Positions 17,851-24,353 of a DNA stretch of 33,306 bases are shown one piece after another. Made by a program: the position numbers and the translations under genes. Position 1 is the first letter of the stretch, and every line of letters begins with the position of its first letter. The DNA lies in NCBI GenBank assembly GCA_025462805.1, contig JAOAPJ010000314.1:1-33306 (forward strand), given 5' to 3'. Source of the stretch: Acidobacteriaceae bacterium. Its GTDB lineage: Bacteria > Acidobacteriota > Terriglobia > Terriglobales > Acidobacteriaceae. Under the pieces are notes generated by a model. It did no database searches. It was not told the DNA's origin and saw nothing but the letters and a program-made list of their open reading frames with translations.

Positions 17851-18020
17851 CCGTGATCTACAGGGAAACTCTCCGTGCGCAGAAGGAAATACCGAAGGGC
17901 TACGATGCTGCGACTTACGGACGCGATTTGGCAGCCTTTCGCCCATACCTGAAACGGCGGCTCCCGAGATCATCCTTCTCGGCCCTAGTTCAGGAGGCGA
18001 CGCTAGCAATGGGCAGAGCG
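17838..18020 (+). pseudogene. GH79-like glycosidase fragment
   Basis: Pieces in alternating frames resemble the N-terminal barrel of GH79-type glycosidases: EQPDRDLQGNSP (compare NEPDLY), then KGYDAATYGRDLAAFRPYLKRR, then EIILLGPSSGG. Joining them needs at least two frameshifts. Neither end of the gene is present. The fragment is antisense to, and abuts, the 3' end of the histidine kinase gene. The family call is from memory of the motif order and is tentative. Confidence 0.35.
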
Positions 18021-19189
18021 TCGCCAACCGGAAATTCGACCGCCATAGTGTTTCGCGGCTGTCGTGCAGGCTTCTGCGAAAGTAGGGCAGGTCTTTCTGA
18101 TGGTAGAAAGACAGAAAAGACGCTGCCACTCTTACCCGAGCTTTTGCTGCTTCGAACACAAATATTCCCACCGTGTCTCTTCACGATTTCAGAGCTGACC
18201 CAGAGCCCAAGTCCCGTCCCCTTTGCCCCCTTTGTGGTGTAAAAGGCGTCAAAAAGACGTGCTCTCGTCTCCGGCGTCATCCCTTCACCTGTATCGGCGA
18301 TTGTGGCGCGGATCCCTATCCGGCCTGTCTTCCAATCTTTGTCTTGCCGAGTACGCAGGGTGAGTGTGCCACCCAAAGACATAGCATCCAGAGCATTCCC
18401 GACCAGGTTCAGAAGCACTTGCCGCACCTCACCCTCCGAGGCCTGAACGGCCTCGCACGGCCTATACATCCTTTGCACCTCTACCCGATTTCTGAGTAGT
18501 CGAGTATTGTGAAATGCAACCGCGGAGTCGAGGGCTTCTTCCATGTGAAGCGTCTGCGGACGGGTGCTTTGCCGGGAGAAGTCGAGGGTTTGCATCGTTA
18601 TCCTCGAGATCCGTTGTAGCTCTTCTTGGGCACTCTTCAAGTAATCCCGCGACTCTCGATCGCGCAGACAGCCTTCTATCAGGAAGAGCAGATTAGTAAC
18701 CATGTCGAGTGGATTTCTGATTTCATGACTGATCGTCGCAGCCATGCGTCCCAGCATCGCGAGCTTCTCCGCCTGTCGCATGGCCTCTTCCGCTTGCTTC
18801 TGGGCGGTGATGTCTCGAGCGATCTTGCTTGCTCCTATGATCTGACCTGCCGCATTCCGAATCGGCGACACCGTCAGTGAAACTATCACCTCGCGTTGGT
18901 CTTTCGTGCAGCGCCACGCTTCGTAATGCTCGGTCCGCTCCCCGCGCTTGACCCGGTCCACTATGTGAGGCATCTCACTTTCACGGCCCGGGCAGGCCAG
19001 AAGCGACATGTGCTTTCCCAGAGCTTCCTCTGTTGTATAGCCGAACAGCCGCTCGGCGCCCGCGTTCCAGCTAGTAATTACACCGTCCAAGTTCTTGCTG
19101 ATAATGGCGTCATTCGAAGACTCCACAATAGCGGCAAGCAGAAACTTGGCATCTTTCGGCGCAAGTTGCGAGGAGTGCGGGTCACGCAT
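17990..19189 (-). CDS. PAS-domain sensor histidine kinase
   Basis: This 399-residue kinase is probably soluble, as no membrane segment is seen. A PAS domain spans about residues 15-130 (ESSNDAIISKNLDGVITSWN, GYTTEEALGK). The HisKA domain has the phospho-acceptor His155 in SHEIRNP. The ATPase domain has the N-box NLVGNALDAM (Asn265), the G1 box DTGEGM (299-304) and the G2 box GTGLGL (324-329). A GAGGGAAAA Shine-Dalgarno sits just before the ATG at 19189. The catalytic domain ends at about residue 363 (SVFSVFLP); the last 36 residues are encoded antisense to glycosidase debris, so the native stop may be lost. No partner regulator is adjacent; the response regulator at 21676 is 2.5 kb away on the other strand. 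Confidence 0.85.
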   Translation of the reverse strand: MRDPHSSQLAPKDAKFLLAAIVESSNDAIISKNLDGVITSWNAGAERLFGYTTEEALGKHMSLLACPGRESEMPHIVDRVKRGERTEHYEAWRCTKDQREVIVSLTVSPIRNAAGQIIGASKIARDITAQKQAEEAMRQAEKLAMLGRMAATISHEIRNPLDMVTNLLFLIEGCLRDRESRDYLKSAQEELQRISRITMQTLDFSRQSTRPQTLHMEEALDSAVAFHNTRLLRNRVEVQRMYRPCEAVQASEGEVRQVLLNLVGNALDAMSLGGTLTLRTRQDKDWKTGRIGIRATIADTGEGMTPETRARLFDAFYTTKGAKGTGLGLWVSSEIVKRHGGNICVRSSKSSGKSGSVFSVFLPSERPALLSQKPARQPRNTMAVEFPVGDALPIASVAS

Positions 19190-19448
19190 TTTTCCCTCGA
19201 TTCAGCCGGGGAGCGTCTCTTGGATTTAACAAAGCAGAGAACAAGAGTCGGCAGGGACGGCAAGACTCTGGGTGAGTGCAGCTCAGAGCACTTATTCAGG
19301 AGACTACTCTCTGCACGTGAAGAACACCACGTTAAGCTGCAGCATCGACCTACGGCGTCTCAACATGCCAAGCAATAGTAACCAGTTCCGTTACTAACTT
19401 GATATCAGGTCCCCACTGCGTTGGCCGTCGCTGTCACGACAGTGCGAC

Positions 19449-19690
19449 TTACAGGATGGCGTGGCATGCCTGCTTGGCTAGGATCTTGAGCGCGCTCCCG
19501 CAATTTCGTCTTGAGGATCGTCGGGTGTGAGCCGCCTGAGAGCCGCAGGCTCTGGCGCGTTGAAAGCCAGCAGGATTTGTTTCTGGCTGTCCGGGTGCTG
19601 CTCTCGCCAGAGTTCCAGCAGTCGTAAATGAACGCCTCGATGACTCGCAGCGTATCCTTAAGCAGTACCTCTAGTTCTTCCTCGCCTCTC
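19449..19690 (-). pseudogene. unidentified coding remnant without start codon
   Basis: A minus-strand frame ending at TAA 19449-19451 reads LRLLELWREQHPDSQKQ, ILLAFNAPEPAALRRL, TPDDPQDEIAGALKILAKQ, which is strongly protein-like. Upstream the protein-like reading moves to another frame (EEELEVLLKDTLRVIEAFI), so a frameshift has probably occurred. No ATG, GTG or TTG start is available for the intact part. The family is not recognised. Confidence 0.3.
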
Positions 19691-19757
19691 TAGCTGATCA
19701 CACCTGCTCCAGACGAGCGCCTCTCACATAGTAAACAGTTGTTTCGAGAAGAGAATT

Positions 19758-19943
19758 ATGATCTTTGGGAAAAAGTCCGACTTGAAAAATCATCTATCCG
19801 CAAATCGTCCGTTGTTTTCGCTCAGACGGCTCGAGCGCGAGGAGCACGAACCAGTCGTCGAACAAGTACGAAGTGATCAGACTAACGTGAAATCCCTTGG
19901 GACAAGCGTTGAAGAGCCGATCGAGGCTGAGTCACACTTATAA
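19758..19943 (+). CDS. small hypothetical protein (61 aa)
   Basis: This short charged protein begins MIFGKKSDLKNHLSAN and has a Glu-rich second half (EREEHEPVVEQV, EEPIEAESHL). A GAGAAGAGA ribosome-binding stretch lies just before the ATG. About 50 nt after the stop there is a strong intrinsic terminator in the same direction, which supports a real small transcription unit. No transmembrane segment, signal peptide or known motif is visible. The function is unknown. The alternative is that the terminator belongs to a non-coding transcript. Confidence 0.4.
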   Translation: MIFGKKSDLKNHLSANRPLFSLRRLEREEHEPVVEQVRSDQTNVKSLGTSVEEPIEAESHL

Positions 19944-19992
19944 CGTTCGGTCTCCAACGATGCAGAAACGTGCAGTGACAACCACTAATCAA

Positions 19993-20019
19993 GCCTGGCT
20001 TCGGCTGGGCCTTTTTTTT
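19993..20019 (+). terminator. intrinsic terminator
   Basis: A 7-bp stem GCCTGGC/GCTGGGC (two G-U pairs) with a TTCG tetraloop is followed, after one C, by eight T residues (20012-20019). It lies 50 nt after the 61-residue ORF. Confidence 0.8.
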
Positions 20020-20772
20020 CCGCGTAACAGAAATGATCCCCCATAGCCAGCTGCACCGACAATTCAGATATAAGAGTCAAAATCTCAGCGACGCCAGTTC
20101 CCTAAAGCGGCCTTTGCTGAGTCTGGCCAGCTGATCGAGGCTGTCTCCAAAAAGATGTAGCAGACCGCAAATCGTGCGGAGGCTGCCTGAATGAAAGAGC
20201 AGCTGGCCTCGAAGAGATCGTAAGGGAACGCGTTGCGAAGCAATCAGGGATGACGTACCCTTCGACCATGGGTTCCACTGATCAATACGTTCCTCAGCCT
20301 GGCGACTAGTGTCGGCAACCGGCCAAAACGGCACTTTCAAGGTGCTGAAAGTGTATGAACAAGGCTGCACAGCAGATCTTAGCCTAATCGGTGCTCATTT
20401 CTACTTGAACTCCATTCGATGGAGAGCCCTATGGCTTCTACGCGAAGCCCGCGAAGATGTTTAAACAAGCAGCCACGCGGAGCGAGACTTAGTCATCATC
20501 CTCGGCATCTTCTGGAAACGGACCGTCCAACGTCGCACCACGCCACCGGCGAACACTGTCCGAATGCCAAGGTGAACAGAAACCTGGGACGCAGGGTTTC
20601 GCCATGCTGAACTTCCACTTCTCGAAAGAGAGTGGCCAGTGAGCGCCCCCGCCTCGAAGCAAACGTCTTCTAAAGACGGGGAGCCAAAGACCACGGCTAC
20701 CGCTTTCATCTGCTACATTAGATGTGACGATAGTTACGAAATCTTTTGTAACTACTGCTGTAGTAACACCGA
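20020..20772. other. gene-poor region
   Basis: About 750 bp holds no credible gene. The minus-strand ORF at 20077-20370 and the plus-strand ORF at 20419-20610 have no recognisable motif, ribosome-binding site or protein-like composition. The only structured element noted is the palindrome at 20731-20754. Confidence 0.45.
20731..20754. promoter_or_regulatory. 24-bp palindrome, possible operator
   Basis: Half-sites TAGTTAC (20731-20737) and GTAACTA (20748-20754) form a perfect inverted repeat. Counting the A/T-rich inner bases, 10 of 12 positions per half match. It lies about 100 bp upstream of the glutathione peroxidase ATG. The geometry suits a dimeric repressor, but no matching regulator gene is present. 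A weak hairpin is the alternative. Confidence 0.4.
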
Positions 20773-20853
20773 TTGACGCATCTCACAATAGACGTAGTTG
20801 GCTCCTTCTCCTCTTCTATCAGGGTTGTCGCCTGCCACGAGGAGGTAACTGCC

Positions 20854-21486
20854 ATGATCTCATCGCTTTATGAGATCCAGGTCCAGCGGATCACTGGAGC
20901 CAAGCGCAAGCTCGACGCTTATTCGGGCACTGTCCTTCTGATTGTGAACGTCACCCCTGATTGTTTCCTCACCCGCCAGTGCGCCGGTTTGGAACAACTG
21001 CATCGCACCTATTCAGATCGCGATTTCGCGGTGCTGGGCTTCCCCAGCAATGACTTCGGCAATCACGAGTCGGGACTCTTTGATGACGGGGGAGCGTGCT
21101 GCGTCTCCAACTACGACGTGCGCTTTCCCATGTTCGAGGCGGTCGTTGCGAAGGGTGCGAGCCAGCACCCGCTGTATCGCTATCTCACCGCAATGCAACC
21201 TGTAGCGGTGGCCCGTCCAAGAAGCAACCTGCTGAAGCATCTGCTTTGCAATGGTTACCTTTCGGCGCCGCCTGCCCATGGTGAACTGCTATGGAACTTC
21301 GAGAAGTTCCTCGTCTCCCGCAGCGGTGAAGTGATGGCTCGGTTTGCACCTGACGTGACCGTCGATCAGCCGGTCATCCTCGAAGCTATCGAGCGGCAAC
21401 TTCAAACGCCAATGGAACGCCGGCCGAGGAGTGCTCAGCGGTCAGTTTCCCTGCCGCCCCCACGCGTTGCTCACGTCGCCGGCTGA
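20854..21486 (+). CDS. glutathione peroxidase-family protein (BtuE-like)
   Basis: This is a 210-residue thiol peroxidase homologue. The start at 20854 is set by a perfect AGGAGG (20840-20845) 8 nt upstream; a longer reading from 20773 is less likely. Family features are GTVLLIVNVTPDC with the presumed peroxidatic Cys37, VLGFPSNDFG (65-69 region), VRFPMFE, HPLYRYL, and LLWNFEKFLVSRSG with Trp147. Two active-site changes stand out: the normal CGLT after the Cys is CFLT, and the catalytic Gln of the NQF motif is Asp67 (NDF). Activity may therefore be altered. A Pro/Arg-rich tail of about 25 residues extends the C-terminus. Probable role: hydroperoxide reduction in the cytoplasm. A 43-bp piece of a second copy lies at 23191-23233. 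Confidence 0.8.
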   Translation: MISSLYEIQVQRITGAKRKLDAYSGTVLLIVNVTPDCFLTRQCAGLEQLHRTYSDRDFAVLGFPSNDFGNHESGLFDDGGACCVSNYDVRFPMFEAVVAKGASQHPLYRYLTAMQPVAVARPRSNLLKHLLCNGYLSAPPAHGELLWNFEKFLVSRSGEVMARFAPDVTVDQPVILEAIERQLQTPMERRPRSAQRSVSLPPPRVAHVAG

Positions 21487-21675
21487 GTCACCAATCCAGA
21501 ACAAGTAACCATAAGTAACTAACAGTCATGAGGATGATGGCTGCGTAAGTTCCCTCCCCAAGCCGACAAACACCTACAACAAATACACTTTCTGCTAGGT
21601 CCGATACCGCACACAAGCCTGTATAATCGTAACCGTTCCGCTAGCGTAGCCGCGTTTGACGCCTAAGGGGATTCT

Positions 21676-22506
21676 ATGGCGAAGGCAACGATTTTACTGG
21701 TCGACGATGATGAGCCTCTGCGTTATATGTTGGCTTGCGTCCTGCAAGAACACGGCTACGACGTAACAACTGCAGCGAGCGTGCCTGAAGCTCTGAAACT
21801 CATCAGCGCAGGAAGCTACGACGTACTGCTCAGTGATCTCCACATGCCGGGAAAGGGCGATGGTCTCACGGTCGTAAGCGCGATGCGCCACGCCAATCCA
21901 AAAGCCGTCACCATGTTATTAAGTGCTTTCCCGGAGATGGATGCTGCCGCTCAAGCAATCTTGCTCCAGGCTGATCAGATTCTGGTGAAGCCGATGAATA
22001 TCCCTGCGCTGATCGAAGCGATCCAGCAGCGGCTTGCAAGTGGACCTGCTCCGTCTCGGTCGATTGAGAGCGTGGCTACAATTCTCGACTACTCGGCCGA
22101 AAGTACAATCGACGCATGGTACGAGCGTGTCAAGAAGGACAAAAAGCTGACGGCCGTTTCAATGAGCCGTGAGCAGCGTGTCGGTCATCTTCCTAGAATC
22201 ATAACCGAGCTAGTGCGTCGTCTTCGATCTTTCAAACCCCTAGGCAGCAGAGAGTTGGTATCCGTCGCATCAGAAGAGCACGGGCGCTTTCGTCGCCGGC
22301 AGGGGTATTCGGCTGGGATGCTGGTGGAAGAATCGCGGATGTTGCAGGTCAGTATCTTTGAAACCTTGCAGAAGAACCTGGCAGGCATCGATTTCAGCAT
22401 TCTGTTAGAGGAAGTAATGACCATCGCTGATGAGGTGGACTCACAACTGAGCCAGGCAATGGACAGTTATATCGAGGAAGCTTTTCTCGAGGGCAAGCCC
22501 GCTTAG
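21676..22506 (+). CDS. response regulator with RsbRD_N-like output domain
   Basis: This is a 276-residue protein. The receiver domain (residues 1-125) has the acidic pocket at Asp10-Asp12, phospho-acceptor Asp54 (LLSDLHMPG), Ser83 and Lys105 (ILVKP). The C-terminal helical domain (about 135-270) has SEEHGRFRRRQGYSAGMLVEE and resembles the RsbRD N-terminal domain family (PF14361 by memory), found in regulators of stress signalling and in sensor kinases. No DNA-binding or enzymatic output is seen, so it probably acts by protein-protein contact. An AAGGGGAT Shine-Dalgarno precedes the ATG, and a TATAAT at 21622-21627 is a plausible -10. The output domain recurs alone in the next gene. Confidence 0.8.
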   Translation: MAKATILLVDDDEPLRYMLACVLQEHGYDVTTAASVPEALKLISAGSYDVLLSDLHMPGKGDGLTVVSAMRHANPKAVTMLLSAFPEMDAAAQAILLQADQILVKPMNIPALIEAIQQRLASGPAPSRSIESVATILDYSAESTIDAWYERVKKDKKLTAVSMSREQRVGHLPRIITELVRRLRSFKPLGSRELVSVASEEHGRFRRRQGYSAGMLVEESRMLQVSIFETLQKNLAGIDFSILLEEVMTIADEVDSQLSQAMDSYIEEAFLEGKPA

Positions 22507-22715
22507 TGGTATGCCGCCTCCCACCCATGCGCTGACGGGAACAGGCAACTAAGGTCTGATCATCAGTGTAGGGTGCTTGTGTCCGACAGCCCTTCACCGG
22601 GCAGAACAGATTCGTGCTCACGAAGAGAGCCGGCCAAAGCCGCAAGGATTTGCAAGTGAGCTGTTTTGAACAGCTTTTTGAATCGCCACCTGCGACACTG
22701 CCCTGAGAGCATGGC

Positions 22716-23186
22716 ATGAGCACAGGGGACCTAATGACGGAATTGAAAAAGGTAGCGAGCGTGGCGGACATACTAGAGCGGGAACTCGAACCCACGATCA
22801 AAGATTGGCTGCGGCGCGTGAATCTGGTTCCTGCACTGGCCAACGTTTCACTTAACGATGCGGACCGGACCGGCCATCTGCCCAAGCTGTACTTCGACCT
22901 GGTTTCCCGCCTGCGCCTTGCTAAGGATGACCCTACGCCCATCTCCGTCGCCGCTGCCGAGCACGGAAAGTTACGACATGCGCAGGGCTACTCTGCCGGT
23001 ATGCTCATTGACGAGTCGCGGGTGTTCCAGGTCGCCACCTTCGGCGCATTACATCTCCATCAGGGCGAACTCGATCAGAAACAGGTGCTCTCAGACGTAA
23101 TGGTCATCGCGGACGAGGTAGATGCGCAACTCATGGAAGCCGTGCGCACCTTTATGGAACTGGAGATAGCTGAGGTCGCAGCCTAG
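22716..23186 (+). CDS. stand-alone RsbRD_N-like domain protein
   Basis: This 156-residue protein consists almost wholly of the helical domain found at the C-terminus of the response regulator upstream. Matching blocks are GHLPKLYFDLVSRLR with GHLPRIITELVRRLR, EHGKLRHAQGYSAGMLIDES with EHGRFRRRQGYSAGMLVEES, and MVIADEVDAQLMEA with MTIADEVDSQLSQA. It may compete with, or dimerise with, the regulator. Starts at 22716 and 22734 are both possible; the second has an AGGGGA ribosome-binding site. It lies 209 bp after the regulator with no gene between, and directly before a glutathione-peroxidase fragment. Confidence 0.75.
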   Translation: MSTGDLMTELKKVASVADILERELEPTIKDWLRRVNLVPALANVSLNDADRTGHLPKLYFDLVSRLRLAKDDPTPISVAAAEHGKLRHAQGYSAGMLIDESRVFQVATFGALHLHQGELDQKQVLSDVMVIADEVDAQLMEAVRTFMELEIAEVAA

Positions 23187-23190
23187 CACC

Positions 23191-23233
23191 GCTATCGAGC
23201 GGCAACTGCACGCGCCAATGGAACGCCTGCCGC
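23191..23233 (+). pseudogene. 3' fragment of a second glutathione peroxidase gene
   Basis: This 43-bp segment matches 21385-21427, inside the intact peroxidase gene, with about four mismatches; it would encode AIERQLHAPMERLP compared with AIERQLQTPMERRP. It starts 4 bp after the stop of the RsbRD-like gene and ends where the HNH remnant begins. It is best explained as the relic of a duplication. Confidence 0.7.
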
Positions 23234-23237
23234 TGCA

Positions 23238-23424
23238 TGTTGAATGGCGCATCAGCCCCACCACACTCGAGCGGGTTGATGTGGTCGATCACATACCCAG
23301 GACAGGCCACCTCTCGGCATGCCCGTTGACGGACAAGGATGCGACCTCTTGAATGCGTTCCTTGCAGACGTGCTGCGCTTGTAGCCTGCACGGTCGGAAG
23401 AGTGGTGCCTGCTGCTGGCAATTA
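23238..23424 (-). pseudogene. HNH endonuclease remnant
   Basis: On the minus strand, CPGYVIDHINPLECGGADAP followed by FNMQ is the core of small HNH endonucleases (DH, then the GGAD and N residues). Upstream, FRPCRLQAQHVCKERI lies in a different frame, so one frameshift separates the N-terminal part from the HNH core. The coding sequence breaks off immediately after FNMQ, where the peroxidase fragment begins, so the 3' end is missing. These small HNH proteins are common in accessory regions. Confidence 0.6.
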
Positions 23425-23441
23425 GGGGGGATGACGCGTTG

Positions 23442-23933
23442 ATGGCAGACGATTTGGATCAGTTTTTCGACGAGCGGAAGGAACGGCTGAAGAAGAAGCA
23501 GGACCAAGTTGACAAGGAATCGAGGAAAGCCGCTGAAGGCAGAGACAAGGATGAGGCCGACGCTTCTCTCGTCAGCCAACGCGGGGCGTCTGAATATAGG
23601 CGGCTCAAAGACGAAGTCAGGTCTATTGCAAGGCGTTATAGGGATCACGGCTTTGAAATTGAGGGAGAGCGAATCTCGAATCAGGGATATCAAGCTCTGT
23701 TTTCGCCCGGAAGCGATTCGAATGAGCCTCTGCACCATCCTTCCGTAACGTTTGGGACCTTAACCACTGAAGCTGTGGGAACAAGCACCAAGAAATATGT
23801 AGCTCTACAGCTCGTCCCCGTCGGCCAGGATCTGAAGTGGAGAGCCAGCGTCTTACCTGAGGTGAAGAGCACCTCAGAATTAGCAATCTGGGTCATCAAG
23901 GAGCTTGCCAAGCGCTCAGAGGGCCCCCTCTGA
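23442..23933 (+). CDS. hypothetical protein with N-terminal coiled coil (163 aa)
   Basis: The first 60 residues are highly charged and probably a coiled coil (DERKERLKKKQDQVDKESRK). The rest is a mixed domain containing RRYRDHGFEIEGERISNQG and KKYVALQLVPVGQDLKW, with no motif that I recognise. The ATG at 23442 follows a GGGGGG stretch and is chosen over a TTG one codon upstream. There is no signal peptide or membrane segment. The gene stands alone between the HNH remnant and the terminator before the tRNA. The composition is lower in GC than the core genes to the right. The function is unknown. Confidence 0.6.
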   Translation: MADDLDQFFDERKERLKKKQDQVDKESRKAAEGRDKDEADASLVSQRGASEYRRLKDEVRSIARRYRDHGFEIEGERISNQGYQALFSPGSDSNEPLHHPSVTFGTLTTEAVGTSTKKYVALQLVPVGQDLKWRASVLPEVKSTSELAIWVIKELAKRSEGPL

Positions 23934-23957
23934 GCCTCTTGACTCCGATCTGCTCGC

Positions 23958-23988
23958 AAAAAAAAGGGCTGTCCTAAGAAGGCAGCCC
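23958..23988 (-). terminator. intrinsic terminator (minus strand)
   Basis: On the minus strand an 8-bp stem (GGGCTGCC/GGACAGCCC-type, arms 23981-23988 and 23966-23973) is followed by eight T residues (A run at 23958-23965 on the plus strand). It is oriented to stop transcription coming through the tRNA-Ser gene. Confidence 0.7.
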
Positions 23989-24185
23989 CTAAACGCTCTG
24001 CTGCTTCTTGTACGAGAGAACCGGTGGAACCGGACCTTCTCCCGCCGAGTGGAGAGCGGCAGTCCAGAAAGCGGCATCCCGCGGCAGCGCCAGTGCTTCT
24101 CCACGGAACTTTGACAGGCAAATTCGCGCCAATATTCGGGAATTTAAGGGGTTTGCGTCGAGAGATGCCTAGGGCCAAGACTGTC

Positions 24186-24278
24186 TGGCGGAGAGAGAGG
24201 GATTCGAACCCTCGATAGAGCTTTTGACCCTATAACGGTTTAGCAAACCGCCGCCTTCAGCCTCTCGGCCATCTCTCC
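24186..24278 (-). tRNA. tRNA-Ser (GCT)
   Basis: The reverse complement begins GGAGAGATGGCCGAGAGGCTG and ends with GGTTCGAATCC, TCTCTCC, discriminator G and an encoded CCA (24186-24188). The acceptor stem GGAGAGA/TCTCTCC pairs fully. The long variable arm is typical of tRNA-Ser. The anticodon GCT lies at 24242-24244 in the loop TTTGCTAAA and reads AGC/AGU codons. The 3' end faces the accessory region on the left. Confidence 0.95.
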
Positions 24279-24298
24279 GGACGGGGACGTCAAGTGGG

Positions 24299-24304
24299 AT
24301 TATA
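24299..24304 (-). promoter_or_regulatory. -10 box of the tRNA-Ser promoter
   Basis: TATAAT on the minus strand lies 20 nt upstream of the tRNA 5' end. No clear -35 is seen. Confidence 0.5.
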
Positions 24305-24339
24305 GACTACCCACCGCCCCCTGCTGGCTGCTGATTCCT

Positions 24340-24345
24340 TATAGA
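24340..24345 (+). promoter_or_regulatory. TANNNT -10-like box for leaderless start
   Basis: TATAGA lies 8 nt before the APC permease ATG at 24354. No Shine-Dalgarno fits between, so the transcript would begin at or next to the start codon. Confidence 0.4.
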
Positions 24346-24353
24346 GTAGGCGC

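Noticed and set aside
20077..20370. 97-codon minus-strand ORF in the gene-poor region
   Set aside because: No ribosome-binding site, motif or protein-like pattern; not supported as a gene.
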